Positions 22,270-32,316 of a stretch of 64,000 nt of DNA are shown here, one piece after another; position 1 is the first letter of the stretch, and each line of letters starts with the position of its first letter. Source of the stretch: Lentisphaerota bacterium (GTDB taxonomy: Bacteria > Verrucomicrobiota > Lentisphaeria > Victivallales > Victivallaceae); contig SUWB01000001.1 of NCBI GenBank assembly GCA_015061745.1, forward strand, positions 1 through 64,000, given 5' to 3'. The translations under genes and the position numbers were made by a program. Below the pieces are notes generated by a model that saw nothing but the letters and a program-made list of their open reading frames with translations, was not told where the DNA came from and did not search any database.

Positions 22270-24378
22270 ATGACAGAAAGACTCGACTATCACGAATCAC
22301 CGAGACGTCAAGTGCGTCTCTCCAATGTTCGCAACATTGGTATTATGGCTCACATCGACGCGGGCAAAACGACCCTCTCCGAGCGTATTCTTTTTTATTG
22401 CGGACGTAATTACAAAATCGGAAATACCCACGATGGCACAGCCACGATGGACTGGATGGAAGATGAACAGAAACGCGGCATCACAATTACAAGTGCTGCC
22501 ACCACCTGTTTCTGGAAAAATCACCGCATCAACATTATCGATACACCCGGACACGTCGATTTCACCGCTGAAGTTGAACGGAGTTTGCGCGTTCTTGACG
22601 GCGCAGTAGCTGTTTTTTGTGCTGTGGGCAAGGTTCAACCCCAAAGCGAAACAGTCTGGCATCAGGCACAGAAATATGGCGTGCCGATTATTGCGCTGGT
22701 CAACAAGATGGATCGTACCGGAGCTGATTTTCAGGGTGTGGTGGAGGATATCCGCAACAAACTGGGAGCCAATCCGCTGCCTGTCTATCTGCCCATTGGC
22801 AAAGAAGCAGATTTCAGAGGCGTGATCGACGTTCTCGGCGGCAAAGCGATCTATTTTCATAACGAAGACAACGGTGTCAAAGAGGATATTCAAGAGCTTG
22901 ACGCAGAACAGCAAATTGAGTGTGCAGAAGCATTCTCTTTCCTGCTGGAAACTCTTGCCGAAGTTGACGACCAGATTATGGAGTCATATCTGGAAGATAA
23001 AATTCCCTCTCAAGATGAATTGCGCGCAGCACTCCGCCGGGCGACTCTTGCCTGCAAGATCGTTCCGGTGGCTGCCGCCTCTGCGTTCAAAAACAAAGGA
23101 GTTCAACCTCTGCTGGATGCTGTGACCTGGTATCTGCCAAGTCCCGTCGACATCTGGAATATTCAAGGTTCTGATCCTGCCACAGGAAATGAAATCACCC
23201 GTCACGTCGGCGATATGCAGCCCTTCAGTGCCCTGGTATTTAAGATTATGAACGATGTACACGTCGGTAAACTTTTTTTCCTGCGTATCTACTCAGGGAC
23301 CGCATCAAAAGGAATGAGCGTTTTCAATCCGCGTACCGGCAAATCAGAACGTATAGGGCGTCTGCTTCAGATGCACGCAAACACGCGGGAAGAACGTGAG
23401 GAAATCTTTTCCGGAGATATCGCTGCAGTCATTGGCTTAAGTGATGCAAAGACTGGAGATACTCTGTGTTTGAGTTCCAATCCCATCGTGCTGGAATCTA
23501 TGACATTTCCAGACCCGGTCATCTCCATTGCAGTGGAACCTGCCAGTGCCGCAGACCGGACAAAGCTGACCAACGGTCTGATTGCTCTGACAGAAGAAGA
23601 TCCCACCTTCAAAGTCCACAGCGATGAAGATACCGGACAAACGATTATTTCCGGAATGGGAGAATTGCATCTGGATATCATTCTCAGCCGTTTGCGCAAG
23701 GAATTCAAGGTCGAAGCAAAGACAGGAGCTCCCCAAGTTGCTTATCAGGAAGCCCTTTTGCAAGAAGCTGTCAGCGATATGCGTTTTGTCCGTCAGTCCG
23801 GCGGCCGGGGCCAATACGGCCATTGCGTCATCAAACTGATCCCGCAGGAACGGGGCAGCGGTATTACCATTGAGAACAAAGTTGTCGGCGGCAATATCCC
23901 CAAAGAGTTCATCAAACCGATTGAAAACGGGATTCTTGAAGCGGCTGCCGGCGGTGTACTGGCAGGATATCCGGTGGTCGACTTCAAAGTGGAGATCATT
24001 GACGGCAGTTACCATCCGGTGGATTCCAGCGAAATGGCATTCAAGATTGCCGGTTCTATGGCATTCAAAGAGGCTGCAAAAAAAGCGGGGATCGAACTTC
24101 TTGAACCCATTATGCAAATTGAGATCAATACGCCGGAAGAACACCTGGGGGACTTGATCGGAGATATCAACGGACGCCGGGGAAACCTGACAGGAACAAA
24201 AACTGTTGCCAGAGGAATTTCTCAAATCGCAGCGAACATTCCTTTATCGGAACTTTTCGGCTATGCAACAGCGATCCGGTCTCTTTCTCACGGCCGGGCA
24301 GTTTCGTCGATGCAGTTGTCCCACTTTCAAAGTGTCCCTGTACACGTTCAGGAAAAGGTCCTGAAAAAACAGGGATAA
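22270..24378 (+). CDS. fusA: elongation factor G
   Basis: 702-aa translational GTPase. ATG 22270 follows CAAGGAGAAACAACC; an upstream in-frame start would run through the leader hairpin. G motifs: G1 AHIDAGKT, G2 [12 protein letters not shown]3 DTPGHVDF, G4 NKMDRTGAD. Domain IV has SGGRGQYGH and the C-terminal domains are full length ([33 protein letters not shown]). Length fits a canonical EF-G. It catalyses ribosome translocation and, with RRF, recycling. It stands alone, not beside rpsL, rpsG or tuf, so it may be a relocated housekeeping copy or a second paralogue (EF-G2-like). The elaborate leader suggests regulation by translation status. Confidence 0.93.
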   Translation: MTERLDYHESPRRQVRLSNVRNIGIMAHIDAGKTTLSERILFYCGRNYKIGNTHDGTATMDWMEDEQKRGITITSAATTCFWKNHRINIIDTPGHVDFTAEVERSLRVLDGAVAVFCAVGKVQPQSETVWHQAQKYGVPIIALVNKMDRTGADFQGVVEDIRNKLGANPLPVYLPIGKEADFRGVIDVLGGKAIYFHNEDNGVKEDIQELDAEQQIECAEAFSFLLETLAEVDDQIMESYLEDKIPSQDELRAALRRATLACKIVPVAAASAFKNKGVQPLLDAVTWYLPSPVDIWNIQGSDPATGNEITRHVGDMQPFSALVFKIMNDVHVGKLFFLRIYSGTASKGMSVFNPRTGKSERIGRLLQMHANTREEREEIFSGDIAAVIGLSDAKTGDTLCLSSNPIVLESMTFPDPVISIAVEPASAADRTKLTNGLIALTEEDPTFKVHSDEDTGQTIISGMGELHLDIILSRLRKEFKVEAKTGAPQVAYQEALLQEAVSDMRFVRQSGGRGQYGHCVIKLIPQERGSGITIENKVVGGNIPKEFIKPIENGILEAAAGGVLAGYPVVDFKVEIIDGSYHPVDSSEMAFKIAGSMAFKEAAKKAGIELLEPIMQIEINTPEEHLGDLIGDINGRRGNLTGTKTVARGISQIAANIPLSELFGYATAIRSLSHGRAVSSMQLSHFQSVPVHVQEKVLKKQG

Positions 24379-24397
24379 CAACTGAGTCGTGACCACA

Positions 24398-24431
24398 GAT
24401 GACGTGAGGCAAATATCTGTTTCACGTCATC
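24398..24431 (+). terminator. hairpin after EF-G
   Basis: GATGACGTGA and TCACGTCATC, a perfect 10-bp stem with a 14-nt loop, 19 nt after the stop. No T-run follows. Confidence 0.5.
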
Positions 24432-24555
24432 CTGAGTCATTAAAATGCTCCTGATTCCGTCCGAGGTTTTGACAGGGGGCAATGCTTGAACAGCAAAATA
24501 ATAAAAAACTGTCGAATAATATGTTCAAGTTTTGCATTTTTATTTGCCGTTTTTC

Positions 24556-24584
24556 TTGAAAAACAGTGAAGATTGTGCTATATT
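24556..24584 (+). promoter_or_regulatory. promoter of the exopolysaccharide/exosortase operon
   Basis: TTGAAA, 17 nt ending TGC, TATATT. It is the only convincing promoter between here and 48787, so it may serve the whole 24-kb operon. Confidence 0.7.
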
Positions 24585-24649
24585 ATGGAAATGAATTGTC
24601 AACCGGCGGTTATAAAATACCGCACCCGCACAGAAAGGAAAAAAATTTT

Positions 24650-25225
24650 ATGAAAAAAACATTTTTTATTTCACTTTTTTTGGGTCTGGCCTTTTCGGCA
24701 ATGGCTGCTTATCAGTATGAAGTCAAGGGAAATCAGGGGTGGTTGACCTTTGATTCTGAGACAACCGTGGCTTTTGATTTAGGACGCAGCGGTAAAGACA
24801 AGGACCACGAAAACTTCATTGACCGCGGCGAAGGAGTCACCGATTACGGCTGGTATAATCTGGATACCGGGGCCTCCGGCTCTTTTAAAAACGGTCTCTC
24901 AGCAACCTTTTCTGCCAATGACCGTATCGGTCTCTATGTGACCGATCAAAACGGCAACACCTATCTTTCCACAAAACCCCGCACTCCCTTTGAAGATGAT
25001 ACTTGGGGCAAGGCCAGAATTCAAGACGGTAATTTGTATCTGGGCGGCGGCAATATGGGCTCCAACGGAACACACGAATTTTATGTGTTCAAGGTCAACA
25101 ATGCCAATGCTTCCGGCAAAGCTCCCTCCGGTCAGCCCCTGCCCGGAATCATTGCCACCTTGCTCGTGGGCGGTGGAGCTGTGGTTTATCTGAAAAAACG
25201 CAAAAAACTCAACGCTTCAAAATAA
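24650..25225 (+). CDS. secreted protein with PEP-CTERM-like (PLPG) sorting tail
   Basis: 191 aa from ATG 24650 (AAAGGAAAAA upstream). Residues 1-18 are a signal peptide ending SAMAA. The central part is a small beta-rich domain with GADxT-like Asp/Asn/Gly repeats (LGRSGKDKDHEN, GWYNLDTGASGSF, IGLYVTDQNGNTYLS). The C-terminus has the tripartite form of an exosortase substrate: Pro-rich signature GQPLPG, a hydrophobic helix IIATLLVGGGAVVYL, and a basic end KKRKKLNASK. PLPG replaces the usual PEP. An exosortase lies two genes downstream, so this is probably its dedicated substrate and first product of the operon. Confidence 0.8.
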   Translation: MKKTFFISLFLGLAFSAMAAYQYEVKGNQGWLTFDSETTVAFDLGRSGKDKDHENFIDRGEGVTDYGWYNLDTGASGSFKNGLSATFSANDRIGLYVTDQNGNTYLSTKPRTPFEDDTWGKARIQDGNLYLGGGNMGSNGTHEFYVFKVNNANASGKAPSGQPLPGIIATLLVGGGAVVYLKKRKKLNASK

Positions 25226-25270
25226 TTGCAGCGGGCAAAGTTGCTGATATCGGACTGTTAATGAGAAAAA

Positions 25271-27424
25271 ATGAAAAAAACCCGTCTTACGCTGATTATT
25301 CTGGCACTGCTGGTGCTCCTCGGGAGCATCGGTATGACGGTGTGTTTGCTTTTTTCAAATTATCAGAATGTCCGGTTGTTCAAGCAAGCTCAAAATAATT
25401 TCCTGCCGGGAGATGATGCCGCGCTTGCTCTGGCGGAAACACAGCTGCTTCAACTTATTCGCAGTGACAGCGATAATGAAGCAGCATTCATTATGCTGGC
25501 CGACATTGCCCTGAAAAAGAAGATCTATCCCGAACAGGTCTATTACCGCCATATGGCCTGTCAGCTCAATCCTCTGAGCAAAGAGAACAAAGAAAAATAT
25601 ATTGAGAGCTTGTGTTTTGCCCGGTATTTTCAAAGACTGGAGCATTTTCTTGCTCAATATCCGGAGTTTGAAGCGAAATTCCCCGGTGTCTGTCTTTATG
25701 CTGCGGGCCGAAACGGCAATATCAACAAATACAAAGCCCGTTACCGGCAGGATGATCCTTTTACAGTCCTGGCCTTTCAACTTTTCAAATTCCAGCAGGA
25801 GCCTTTGAAAAAACGATTGGCCGCTTTGAAGGCACTGCCTGCAAAAACGCCCTTTTTGCAGCAGGAAATTCTCGCCGCACAAGCAGAACTTCATCTTGAA
25901 GGACAAGATTGGGACAACGCAGAAAAAGCCCTGGTGCAAGTTTGGAAACTCAACGAATTTGCCTTTGCTCCGACTCTGGGCCGCTTCTATGCCAGATATC
26001 GCACGCTCGGTAAGGCTTTGGAAGTTTTTGAAAAACACCTTGCTCTCTATCACGACCAATCAGTTGCCATTCAGGTCGCAGAAATATATTGTCTGCTGAA
26101 CCAAACCGGAAAAATCGCAAGATTGCGTACCGATTTCCAGGCTGATTCCGGCAAACGGGCTATGTTGTGCAACTACTACTTTGATACTTTGATCGCTTTT
26201 GCCAAAAAAGATATGGCAGCTTTAAAAGAATTGACTGTCCCTTTGCGTAAAAATATGGGGACTCCCCTGGCGGCGTTCATCTTTTTTTGCACAGATGTAC
26301 AAAAAAATGATCTTGCGGCCATACAGACAAGTTACACGGAACTTCTGGCTCAGGGGAACTATTTGGATTTGCTGGAACAGGCAGATAATATCGTCTCAGG
26401 CTATCTGAAAAAATCCTTTGCTGAAAATAAAACCGGCAGAGAAAAGCTGCTTCCGCTGGCAAATCTTCTTTACAGCCGCAAACCGGAAATTTTTACCGCA
26501 AAATTCATATTGCTTGCTCAAAAGAAAACAAATTCTGTCAATATCGTACTCTTGAAAGATGCCTTAAAACGCTTCAAAAAAGATCAGGGGTTGATAAAGA
26601 TTGCCATTGAATACTATCTGCAGCACGAAGTTGCTGAAGCAGGCCGCCTGATTGCATATTACAAGCAGAATTTTCCTCAAAGATCCGGCGATATGCTGCG
26701 TTATGAAATTGTATTGAATATGCAGAAAAAAGATTATGAAAAAGTTTCAGAATTGTTCAGAAAAAACTTTTCTGCAGAAATATTGCCGGCATATTGGAAC
26801 TTTGCAAGTTCTTTGAAGCGGGAAAAAGATTTGCTCTTTTTGAGCAAAGACAAATTCTATGAACCTTTTTGCAAAGCTCTGCTCCTGATCAACGCAGGCA
26901 AAAAACAGCAGGCCTGCGATCTGCTGGAAAAAGCTGACGCAAAGAATAATCAGATGCTGCTTTTCTTTGCAGCAAAAACTCTGGCTGAAAACGGCCATTC
27001 CGACGGGGCTCTGAAAAAATATGCACTCTTTCCCCGGAATTCGCTCTATACGATCCCCGTTTTACTGAATATGGCGGAACTTTACTCCGAAAAGGGAGAA
27101 CTGGATCAAGCACTGCTGCTGGCAAAAAAAGCTTATAATCTGGCTCCCCAGATGCCTGAAACACAACTTTGTTATGGAGATAAACTCTACAAAAAAGGAA
27201 AATTGAGTGCCATTCCGGACGTTGTCAAATTGTCCGCATCAAAAACTTACCGGCGCAAACTGGAAGCATTGTGGATCGCTGGCATTCAACAACGTATCAA
27301 AGAGTGTGACATAAATACCCAGCGGGAAAAAATCCGGGAAATGTGCCGCCAGATTCTGGTGATCGCCCCCCGTAACGATATTGCCCTTGATTATTTGAAA
27401 CACTTTCAGAAAATGCCTCAGTAA
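25271..27424 (+). CDS. membrane-anchored TPR-repeat protein
   Basis: 717 aa. Residues 6-30 are a single membrane helix; the rest is alpha-helical with TPR-like repeats, clearest at about 45-110 and 600-660 (AELYSEKGELDQALLLAKKAYNLAPQ, then a further unit). It sits between the PEP-CTERM-like substrate and the exosortase, a position where other exosortase/EPS loci carry a large TPR protein such as PrsT. Likely a periplasmic scaffold for polysaccharide or protein sorting. The function is inferred from context only. Confidence 0.75.
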   Translation: MKKTRLTLIILALLVLLGSIGMTVCLLFSNYQNVRLFKQAQNNFLPGDDAALALAETQLLQLIRSDSDNEAAFIMLADIALKKKIYPEQVYYRHMACQLNPLSKENKEKYIESLCFARYFQRLEHFLAQYPEFEAKFPGVCLYAAGRNGNINKYKARYRQDDPFTVLAFQLFKFQQEPLKKRLAALKALPAKTPFLQQEILAAQAELHLEGQDWDNAEKALVQVWKLNEFAFAPTLGRFYARYRTLGKALEVFEKHLALYHDQSVAIQVAEIYCLLNQTGKIARLRTDFQADSGKRAMLCNYYFDTLIAFAKKDMAALKELTVPLRKNMGTPLAAFIFFCTDVQKNDLAAIQTSYTELLAQGNYLDLLEQADNIVSGYLKKSFAENKTGREKLLPLANLLYSRKPEIFTAKFILLAQKKTNSVNIVLLKDALKRFKKDQGLIKIAIEYYLQHEVAEAGRLIAYYKQNFPQRSGDMLRYEIVLNMQKKDYEKVSELFRKNFSAEILPAYWNFASSLKREKDLLFLSKDKFYEPFCKALLLINAGKKQQACDLLEKADAKNNQMLLFFAAKTLAENGHSDGALKKYALFPRNSLYTIPVLLNMAELYSEKGELDQALLLAKKAYNLAPQMPETQLCYGDKLYKKGKLSAIPDVVKLSASKTYRRKLEALWIAGIQQRIKECDINTQREKIREMCRQILVIAPRNDIALDYLKHFQKMPQ

Positions 27425-28294
27425 ATGATGAAAATATTATCTGCAAAACTTTTAACGAATCATCCCCTGAGAGCGTTATATGGAACGCTTCTGGGGATTA
27501 TTGCTTTTTTTGCGGCACGGCCTCTCTTTGCTTCGGGTATGTGGGACGCGGCACTGGTGGATCTGGCAATGGCGGTGCTGCTGATATTGCTTATGCTCAG
27601 AAGTTTTACTGTCACTTGCCGCAGAGAGGCAACGCTGCCGGAAAAATGTACTGCCTGGACGATGTTGATTGCTGCCAATATTCTTGCACTGCTTCCCCGG
27701 GGGGATTTCCCCGGAAGTTTGAGTTCCGCATTTGCTTTATCTCTGCTGATTTGCGCTTTTGTGCTCTATTTCAGCAACTGGTTTGTTGCGGTGCACAGCG
27801 TCACCCCTGCCCTGTGGTGCTGTGTTTTTATACCTTATCACGAAGAATTTATGCTTTTGATGAGTTATCCTTTGCGGTTAAGTGCCACAATGCTGAGTGC
27901 CGGAATATTGAAATTGTGCGGTATCGGTGTCGTTTATTCCGGAACTTCTCTTTCTTTGCCTGATTTGAATATTGCTATCACCGATGCCTGCAGCGGCATC
28001 AATCAGTTGGACGCCTTTATATTGATCGCCTTTGCGGTTGTGGAAATATTGCATAAAAAGGTGCTTTGGAAAATTCTGCATTTTTCGTTCCTCATTCCCG
28101 CGATCATCATCGGAAACAGCTTAAGGATCGTTCTGACAGTCATCTTGTCCCGTGTATGGGGAGATATGGTTTTGCAGAACAGCTGGCATACAGCACTCGG
28201 CTATGTACAGATATTGCTGGCATTGCTGATTTTTATTGCCGTTGGAAAAGTTTTTGCTGTCCCTGAAACTCAAACGACGGAGGGAGAGCAATGA
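27425..28294 (+). CDS. exosortase
   Basis: 289-aa polytopic membrane protein with about eight helices and the transpeptidase-like catalytic set of the exosortase/archaeosortase family: Cys189 in ITDACSGIN, Arg234 in GNSLRIVLTV and His255 in WHTALGY. It would cut the PLPG-type tail of the substrate at 24650-25225 and transfer it to a surface acceptor, probably the polysaccharide. It starts at the base after the TPR stop codon and its stop overlaps the next start (ATGA). It is shorter than fused exosortase-EpsI forms; an EpsI-like domain is in the next gene. Confidence 0.92.
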   Translation: MMKILSAKLLTNHPLRALYGTLLGIIAFFAARPLFASGMWDAALVDLAMAVLLILLMLRSFTVTCRREATLPEKCTAWTMLIAANILALLPRGDFPGSLSSAFALSLLICAFVLYFSNWFVAVHSVTPALWCCVFIPYHEEFMLLMSYPLRLSATMLSAGILKLCGIGVVYSGTSLSLPDLNIAITDACSGINQLDAFILIAFAVVEILHKKVLWKILHFSFLIPAIIIGNSLRIVLTVILSRVWGDMVLQNSWHTALGYVQILLALLIFIAVGKVFAVPETQTTEGEQ

Positions 28295-29343
28295 CAAAAA
28301 TCATTCTTATCATACTTTCCTTTTTGCCGTTGTGCTTTCATTCGCCCTATTTATGGCAGGCCTGGAACGGTTCCAGACTGGATCATTGGGATTGGATTTT
28401 TTATCTGGCTGCTGTTCCGGCAGCGGTATGGGCATTGCGTTCACAAAAAATGGAAAAATGTGACTTTTATGCCTTATTTCTGCTGATCCCGATGCTCTTT
28501 TTGACTGCCGGCACATCATTTCACCATATCAATGCCCTTGCAGTTGCGTCGGCGGCAGGTGTGATTTTTTGCACCGTATGGCTGTTGGGTGCGTGGGCTC
28601 TTGCATACAGGATTCTTCCGGCAGCATTCATATTGCTGTTGGGGACTCCCAGTTCAAGTTATCAGCTCTCACTGCTGCTGATGTGTCCGGTATGGGGGGC
28701 GTGGGCTGCGAAATTTCTGCTGGCGGTGCTGAATCTTGTGTGGATATGGTACAACAAACGTTCCGGGATTGTGATAAGACGCGGGACACTTTGTTTTTCG
28801 GCGGCGGTGCTGGCAAGCGGATTTCTCTTGCTGCACACAAAAGAATTGTATATCGAAGGCCAAAGTTTTATTCCGGAATTTCCTGCACACTGCGGGGAGT
28901 TCTGGGGCAGAGTTATACAGCCGGATTCCAATACAAAGCGTTTTTTTGCCACCAGTACAGTGCACCAGTACCGGTACACCAGAAACAATGTGGACATATC
29001 AGTTCTGGCAGTGCAATGCGGCAGAAATATACACGAGATTCATCCGGCAAGCCATTGTTTGCGTACAAGTATGTGGACGGTTCATTCTGAAAAAACACTT
29101 TGGCTGCGGCACAATCTGGCTGTGACCGAAATAGATGCTCAAAGAGGAGCAGACCGTATTCTGGTATGGGTGTGGTACAGCAGTGATAAATTTTCGACAC
29201 CGGGATTTCTCGGATTCAGGCGTCATTTTACGCCGGGAAAAGAGTATTACACCTATCAGATATCCGTTCCCTTGTACCGCAGTATTGCAGAAAGCCGCAA
29301 GGAATTGAAAGGTTTTGTGCAGGTTTTGAGGAGGAAAAAATAA
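28291..29343 (+). CDS. EpsI-like exosortase-associated membrane protein
   Basis: 350 aa. The first half has four to six membrane helices (residues about 5-150) and a further helix at about 165-180. The C-terminal 160 residues form a soluble domain with the EpsI features: IHEIHPASHCLRTSMWTV (the usual H-x-P-x-x-C-L-x-G-W element, here with S in place of G), VTEIDAQRG and RILVWVWYSSD. EpsI-like proteins accompany exosortases in EPS-linked loci. ATGA overlap with exosortase suggests a stoichiometric partner. Confidence 0.8.
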   Translation: MTKIILIILSFLPLCFHSPYLWQAWNGSRLDHWDWIFYLAAVPAAVWALRSQKMEKCDFYALFLLIPMLFLTAGTSFHHINALAVASAAGVIFCTVWLLGAWALAYRILPAAFILLLGTPSSSYQLSLLLMCPVWGAWAAKFLLAVLNLVWIWYNKRSGIVIRRGTLCFSAAVLASGFLLLHTKELYIEGQSFIPEFPAHCGEFWGRVIQPDSNTKRFFATSTVHQYRYTRNNVDISVLAVQCGRNIHEIHPASHCLRTSMWTVHSEKTLWLRHNLAVTEIDAQRGADRILVWVWYSSDKFSTPGFLGFRRHFTPGKEYYTYQISVPLYRSIAESRKELKGFVQVLRRKK

Positions 29344-29345
29344 TT

Positions 29346-30059
29346 ATGACACAATATGAAGAAATCATTGCTTTGCGGCAGGAATTGAAACGCCCCAGTG
29401 CTTTCCGTCATCACAATATCCAGCTGCGTATGGTGTTGTGGCATTTGACAATCCGCAGTTCCGTATGCTTCAAACGCTTGATGGACATTCTGCTTTCTGT
29501 GATTGCTGTGATCTTGGGCTCCCCCGTTTTTCTGATCACTGCCCTGCTGGTCAAAGTGACCAGTCCGGGTCCCATTATTTTCAGTCAGGTGCGGGTGGGC
29601 AGATACGGCAGACACTTCAAATTTTATAAATTCCGCAGTATGTATATTGATGCAGAAGCACGCAAAGCAGAATTGATGAAACATAACGAGTCCGGGGACG
29701 GAGTGATTTTTAAAATGAAACACGATCCCAGGATTACGCCTGTTGGACGTTTTATCCGTAAATTCAGCATTGATGAGCTGCCTCAATTATTCAATGTACT
29801 CCTGGGGGATATGAGCCTGGTAGGTCCCCGTCCTCCCCTGCCCTCTGAGGTGCGGACTTATACCCTTGAAGAAAGAAAACGGTTGAATATTACGCCGGGA
29901 ATCACCTGTTTGTGGCAGGTTTCCGGCCGCAGTGAACTGCCCTTTTCCAAGCAGATCGCCTTGGACAAGGAGTACATTGCAAGCCGCGGAGTATGGAAAG
30001 ATTTTCTGATCCTGCTCAAGACAATTCCTGCAATTCTGACAGGGAAAGGAGCCTGGTAA
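29346..30059 (+). CDS. polyprenyl-phosphate sugar-1-phosphate transferase
   Basis: 237-aa bacterial sugar transferase (WbaP/PglC/EpsL type). After a short N-terminal stretch it has KRLMDILLSVIAVILGSP (the re-entrant helix), FSQVRVGRYGRHFKFYKFRSM, DPRITPVGRFIRKFSIDELPQ with the catalytic Asp-Glu pair, NVLLGDMSLVGPRP, and ITPGITCLWQVSGR. It starts repeat-unit assembly by putting the first sugar phosphate on undecaprenyl phosphate at the inner membrane. It lacks the large N-terminal membrane domain of WbaP, so is of the short monotopic form. Confidence 0.92.
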   Translation: MTQYEEIIALRQELKRPSAFRHHNIQLRMVLWHLTIRSSVCFKRLMDILLSVIAVILGSPVFLITALLVKVTSPGPIIFSQVRVGRYGRHFKFYKFRSMYIDAEARKAELMKHNESGDGVIFKMKHDPRITPVGRFIRKFSIDELPQLFNVLLGDMSLVGPRPPLPSEVRTYTLEERKRLNITPGITCLWQVSGRSELPFSKQIALDKEYIASRGVWKDFLILLKTIPAILTGKGAW

Positions 30060-31289
30060 ATGAAAAATCTGCTGATAAATCCCTACTCTCAAAGCCAGGA
30101 GTGGTGCAAAGATTACTTTCCCGACCGCAGTTTGGGAATGATGCCCGTCGCCGGACGCTGTGCGGCAGAGTACTTTATTGATCTTGCTCTGCGGTGTGAG
30201 GCAGAATCGCTGTTGCTCCTCGGACCTACTTATAATGAACACCTCGCAGAACTCCTTTATGAATACCAGCACGGCGAATTGAAACTTGACTATCGCAAAG
30301 GCGGCGGCCACGATACTGTCCGGCATTTGCTTGAAGTGTATGCAAAAGAGTGCGGCGATGATTGTTTGATCCTGCACGGTATGCTGATGCCCAAAGCCTA
30401 CACAAAAGAAGAAATTGAAAAATCTTTTGTTCCCTGTGAAGATGACGGCAGTGCAGACGGCATATATTGCTGTAAAGACGGCTCTTTATTCAAAAGCACT
30501 ATCGAATTTTATCATATCAACTCGCTTGAGAGTTACTTTGAGGTCAATTTTCAGGTTCTCAAAGACGATTTCTACAACCTGCCCGGCTATTCAGTGACAG
30601 ACAATATCTATGCCGGAACCAGTGTGGCAATGAAAAGCGACTGCACTCTGTCAGGCCCTCTGGTTCTGGGGGACAATACCTTTATTGAGAGCGGAGCTGT
30701 TGTTTCCAACGCGGTCATAGGGGAACGTTCTCTGGTGGACAAAGGGTGTGTTGTGGAACGATCCATCATCTTTGACCGGACCTATGCTGCCGGTAATCTC
30801 GAAATCAAAAATAAGATCGTCACCCCGGGACGGATTATTGATCCTTACTCCGGCGGTGTATTGGAACGAAACAGTTTCAGTTATACCTTTTCACCGATAC
30901 AAAACCGTTCAGCGTGGATATTGCGTTTATGGGAACACTTTATTGCACTGGTGCTGGCTCTGGGGCTGGCAGTGCCCTATTTACTGCTCTTGCCTTTTTA
31001 TCTGACACACAGAACCTCTCACTGGTGTTGGAAACTTTCAATGGATCGCTATCCCGGTTACTGGGCGGTGCTGTTTTTCCGCCGGGAACTGGTCAAAAGT
31101 CACCCCGCTAATGAACATTTTGTGTTTCAGATGGGGGAAATTTACGGACTTCAGAATACGCCGGAGCAGCGGCGCATCTATGACTATTATTATCACTATC
31201 ACTGCTCTTGTTTTTTAGTGCTTCAAGTTGTTTTACGCAGTTTGGGAAAAAGAGGATTTGCCACCTATGTGGAACGCAAACGTTCATAA
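30060..31289 (+). CDS. nucleotidyltransferase-like protein with beta-helix and membrane tail
   Basis: 409 aa, starting directly after the preceding stop codon. The N-terminal 170 residues resemble a degenerate sugar-nucleotidyltransferase (MMPVAGRCAAEYFIDLAL). Residues about 185-260 form hexapeptide left-handed beta-helix turns (TLSGPLVLGDNTFIESGAVVSNAVIG). The C-terminal part adds a membrane helix (about 288-315, IALVLALGLAVPYLLLLPF) and a basic tail. The mix suggests a membrane-bound sugar activation or acyl/acetyl transfer step for the polysaccharide. The GG-x-x-x-x-R catalytic loop of active pyrophosphorylases is not obvious. Confidence 0.6.
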   Translation: MKNLLINPYSQSQEWCKDYFPDRSLGMMPVAGRCAAEYFIDLALRCEAESLLLLGPTYNEHLAELLYEYQHGELKLDYRKGGGHDTVRHLLEVYAKECGDDCLILHGMLMPKAYTKEEIEKSFVPCEDDGSADGIYCCKDGSLFKSTIEFYHINSLESYFEVNFQVLKDDFYNLPGYSVTDNIYAGTSVAMKSDCTLSGPLVLGDNTFIESGAVVSNAVIGERSLVDKGCVVERSIIFDRTYAAGNLEIKNKIVTPGRIIDPYSGGVLERNSFSYTFSPIQNRSAWILRLWEHFIALVLALGLAVPYLLLLPFYLTHRTSHWCWKLSMDRYPGYWAVLFFRRELVKSHPANEHFVFQMGEIYGLQNTPEQRRIYDYYYHYHCSCFLVLQVVLRSLGKRGFATYVERKRS

Positions 31290-32301
31290 AAAATTTACTG
31301 CTTGCGGAAATACAGAAGCTGAACTCCTGCTGCAAAGAGTCCTTTCTGAGATAAAAGAAGCTCTTTCCGGCACGGGGCTTTGTGTGTTTTTGGGCGGCAG
31401 TTACGGCAGAGGAGACGGCGGTGTCAGACAGGATCGGGAAAACGGTGTGCTTTACAACGATCTTGACTTTTTTGTTTTCGCCAGGAAATATTCTGCTGAG
31501 GCCCCTGCATTGCTTGAAACCGTTGCCCGGAAATATGAAGAAGAATTGAAAGTCGATGTGGATTTCAGTGCCATTATGAGCGTAAAAGATATAAAAAATA
31601 ATGGTAAACGCTTGATGATGCAGGAGTTGAAACGGGGATACCGTCTGGTGTGCGGCGAAGATCTGCTCGCAGAGTATCTGCCGGAGCTTCCCCCTGAGAA
31701 ACTCCCCTTTTCTGAAGCCTGCCGTCTGCTGCTCAACCGGGGTATGGGATTATTAATGGCAGGAGCAAAGATCTCAGAAAATTCTGATGAAACCGATTTT
31801 ATATTGCGGAATATTTACAAAGCCATTCTCGGTGCCGGTGATGCAATGCTTATCGCGTCAGGGGAATACTGCTGGCATATTTCCGAAAGGCTGGAGTTGA
31901 TCCAAAAGTCAGATATGCCGGAAGTTTGGAAAGAGCTTTATTGTGAAGCCGTTGAATTCAAACACGCCCCCCACCGGAAGAAAAAGCAGGATATGATCTC
32001 ATTTTGGAACAGTGTCCGGGATTTTTTTCAGACGGCCATAGTCCGCTGTGCCGGAGCAAAGAAGCATAACGATCTCAGGGACGGGATCTATACCCGCTGT
32101 TTCCAAAGGGGGGAAACGTCCCTCAAAAACTATATAAAATATTGTATCAAAACCCGTTCTTTGCCCCTGATCGACTGGGGATATTATACCATTCCGCCGG
32201 TGGCTGTACTGGTGGAAGATGTTTATTCGGCGTTGAATGAGATGCCGGAAACAACAGACAAAAAAAGTAAACTTTATCAGCAATGGCTGATTTTTAACTG
32301 A
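31267..32301 (+). CDS. predicted nucleotidyltransferase (polymerase-beta fold)
   Basis: About 344 aa from ATG 31267, which overlaps the previous gene by 23 nt and has AGAGGA upstream; an earlier ATG at 31228 is possible. The N-terminal domain has the nucleotidyltransferase signature FLGGSYGRGDGG, then LYNDLDFFVFA with a metal-binding Asp pair, and a third acidic site KVDVDFSAI. The rest is helical without known motifs. Position between a sugar-nucleotide-like protein and the Wzz-like gene suggests a tailoring role in the EPS pathway, substrate unknown. Confidence 0.65.
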   Translation: MWNANVHKKFTACGNTEAELLLQRVLSEIKEALSGTGLCVFLGGSYGRGDGGVRQDRENGVLYNDLDFFVFARKYSAEAPALLETVARKYEEELKVDVDFSAIMSVKDIKNNGKRLMMQELKRGYRLVCGEDLLAEYLPELPPEKLPFSEACRLLLNRGMGLLMAGAKISENSDETDFILRNIYKAILGAGDAMLIASGEYCWHISERLELIQKSDMPEVWKELYCEAVEFKHAPHRKKKQDMISFWNSVRDFFQTAIVRCAGAKKHNDLRDGIYTRCFQRGETSLKNYIKYCIKTRSLPLIDWGYYTIPPVAVLVEDVYSALNEMPETTDKKSKLYQQWLIFN

Positions 32302-32316
32302 GGAGAAAAAATACCA

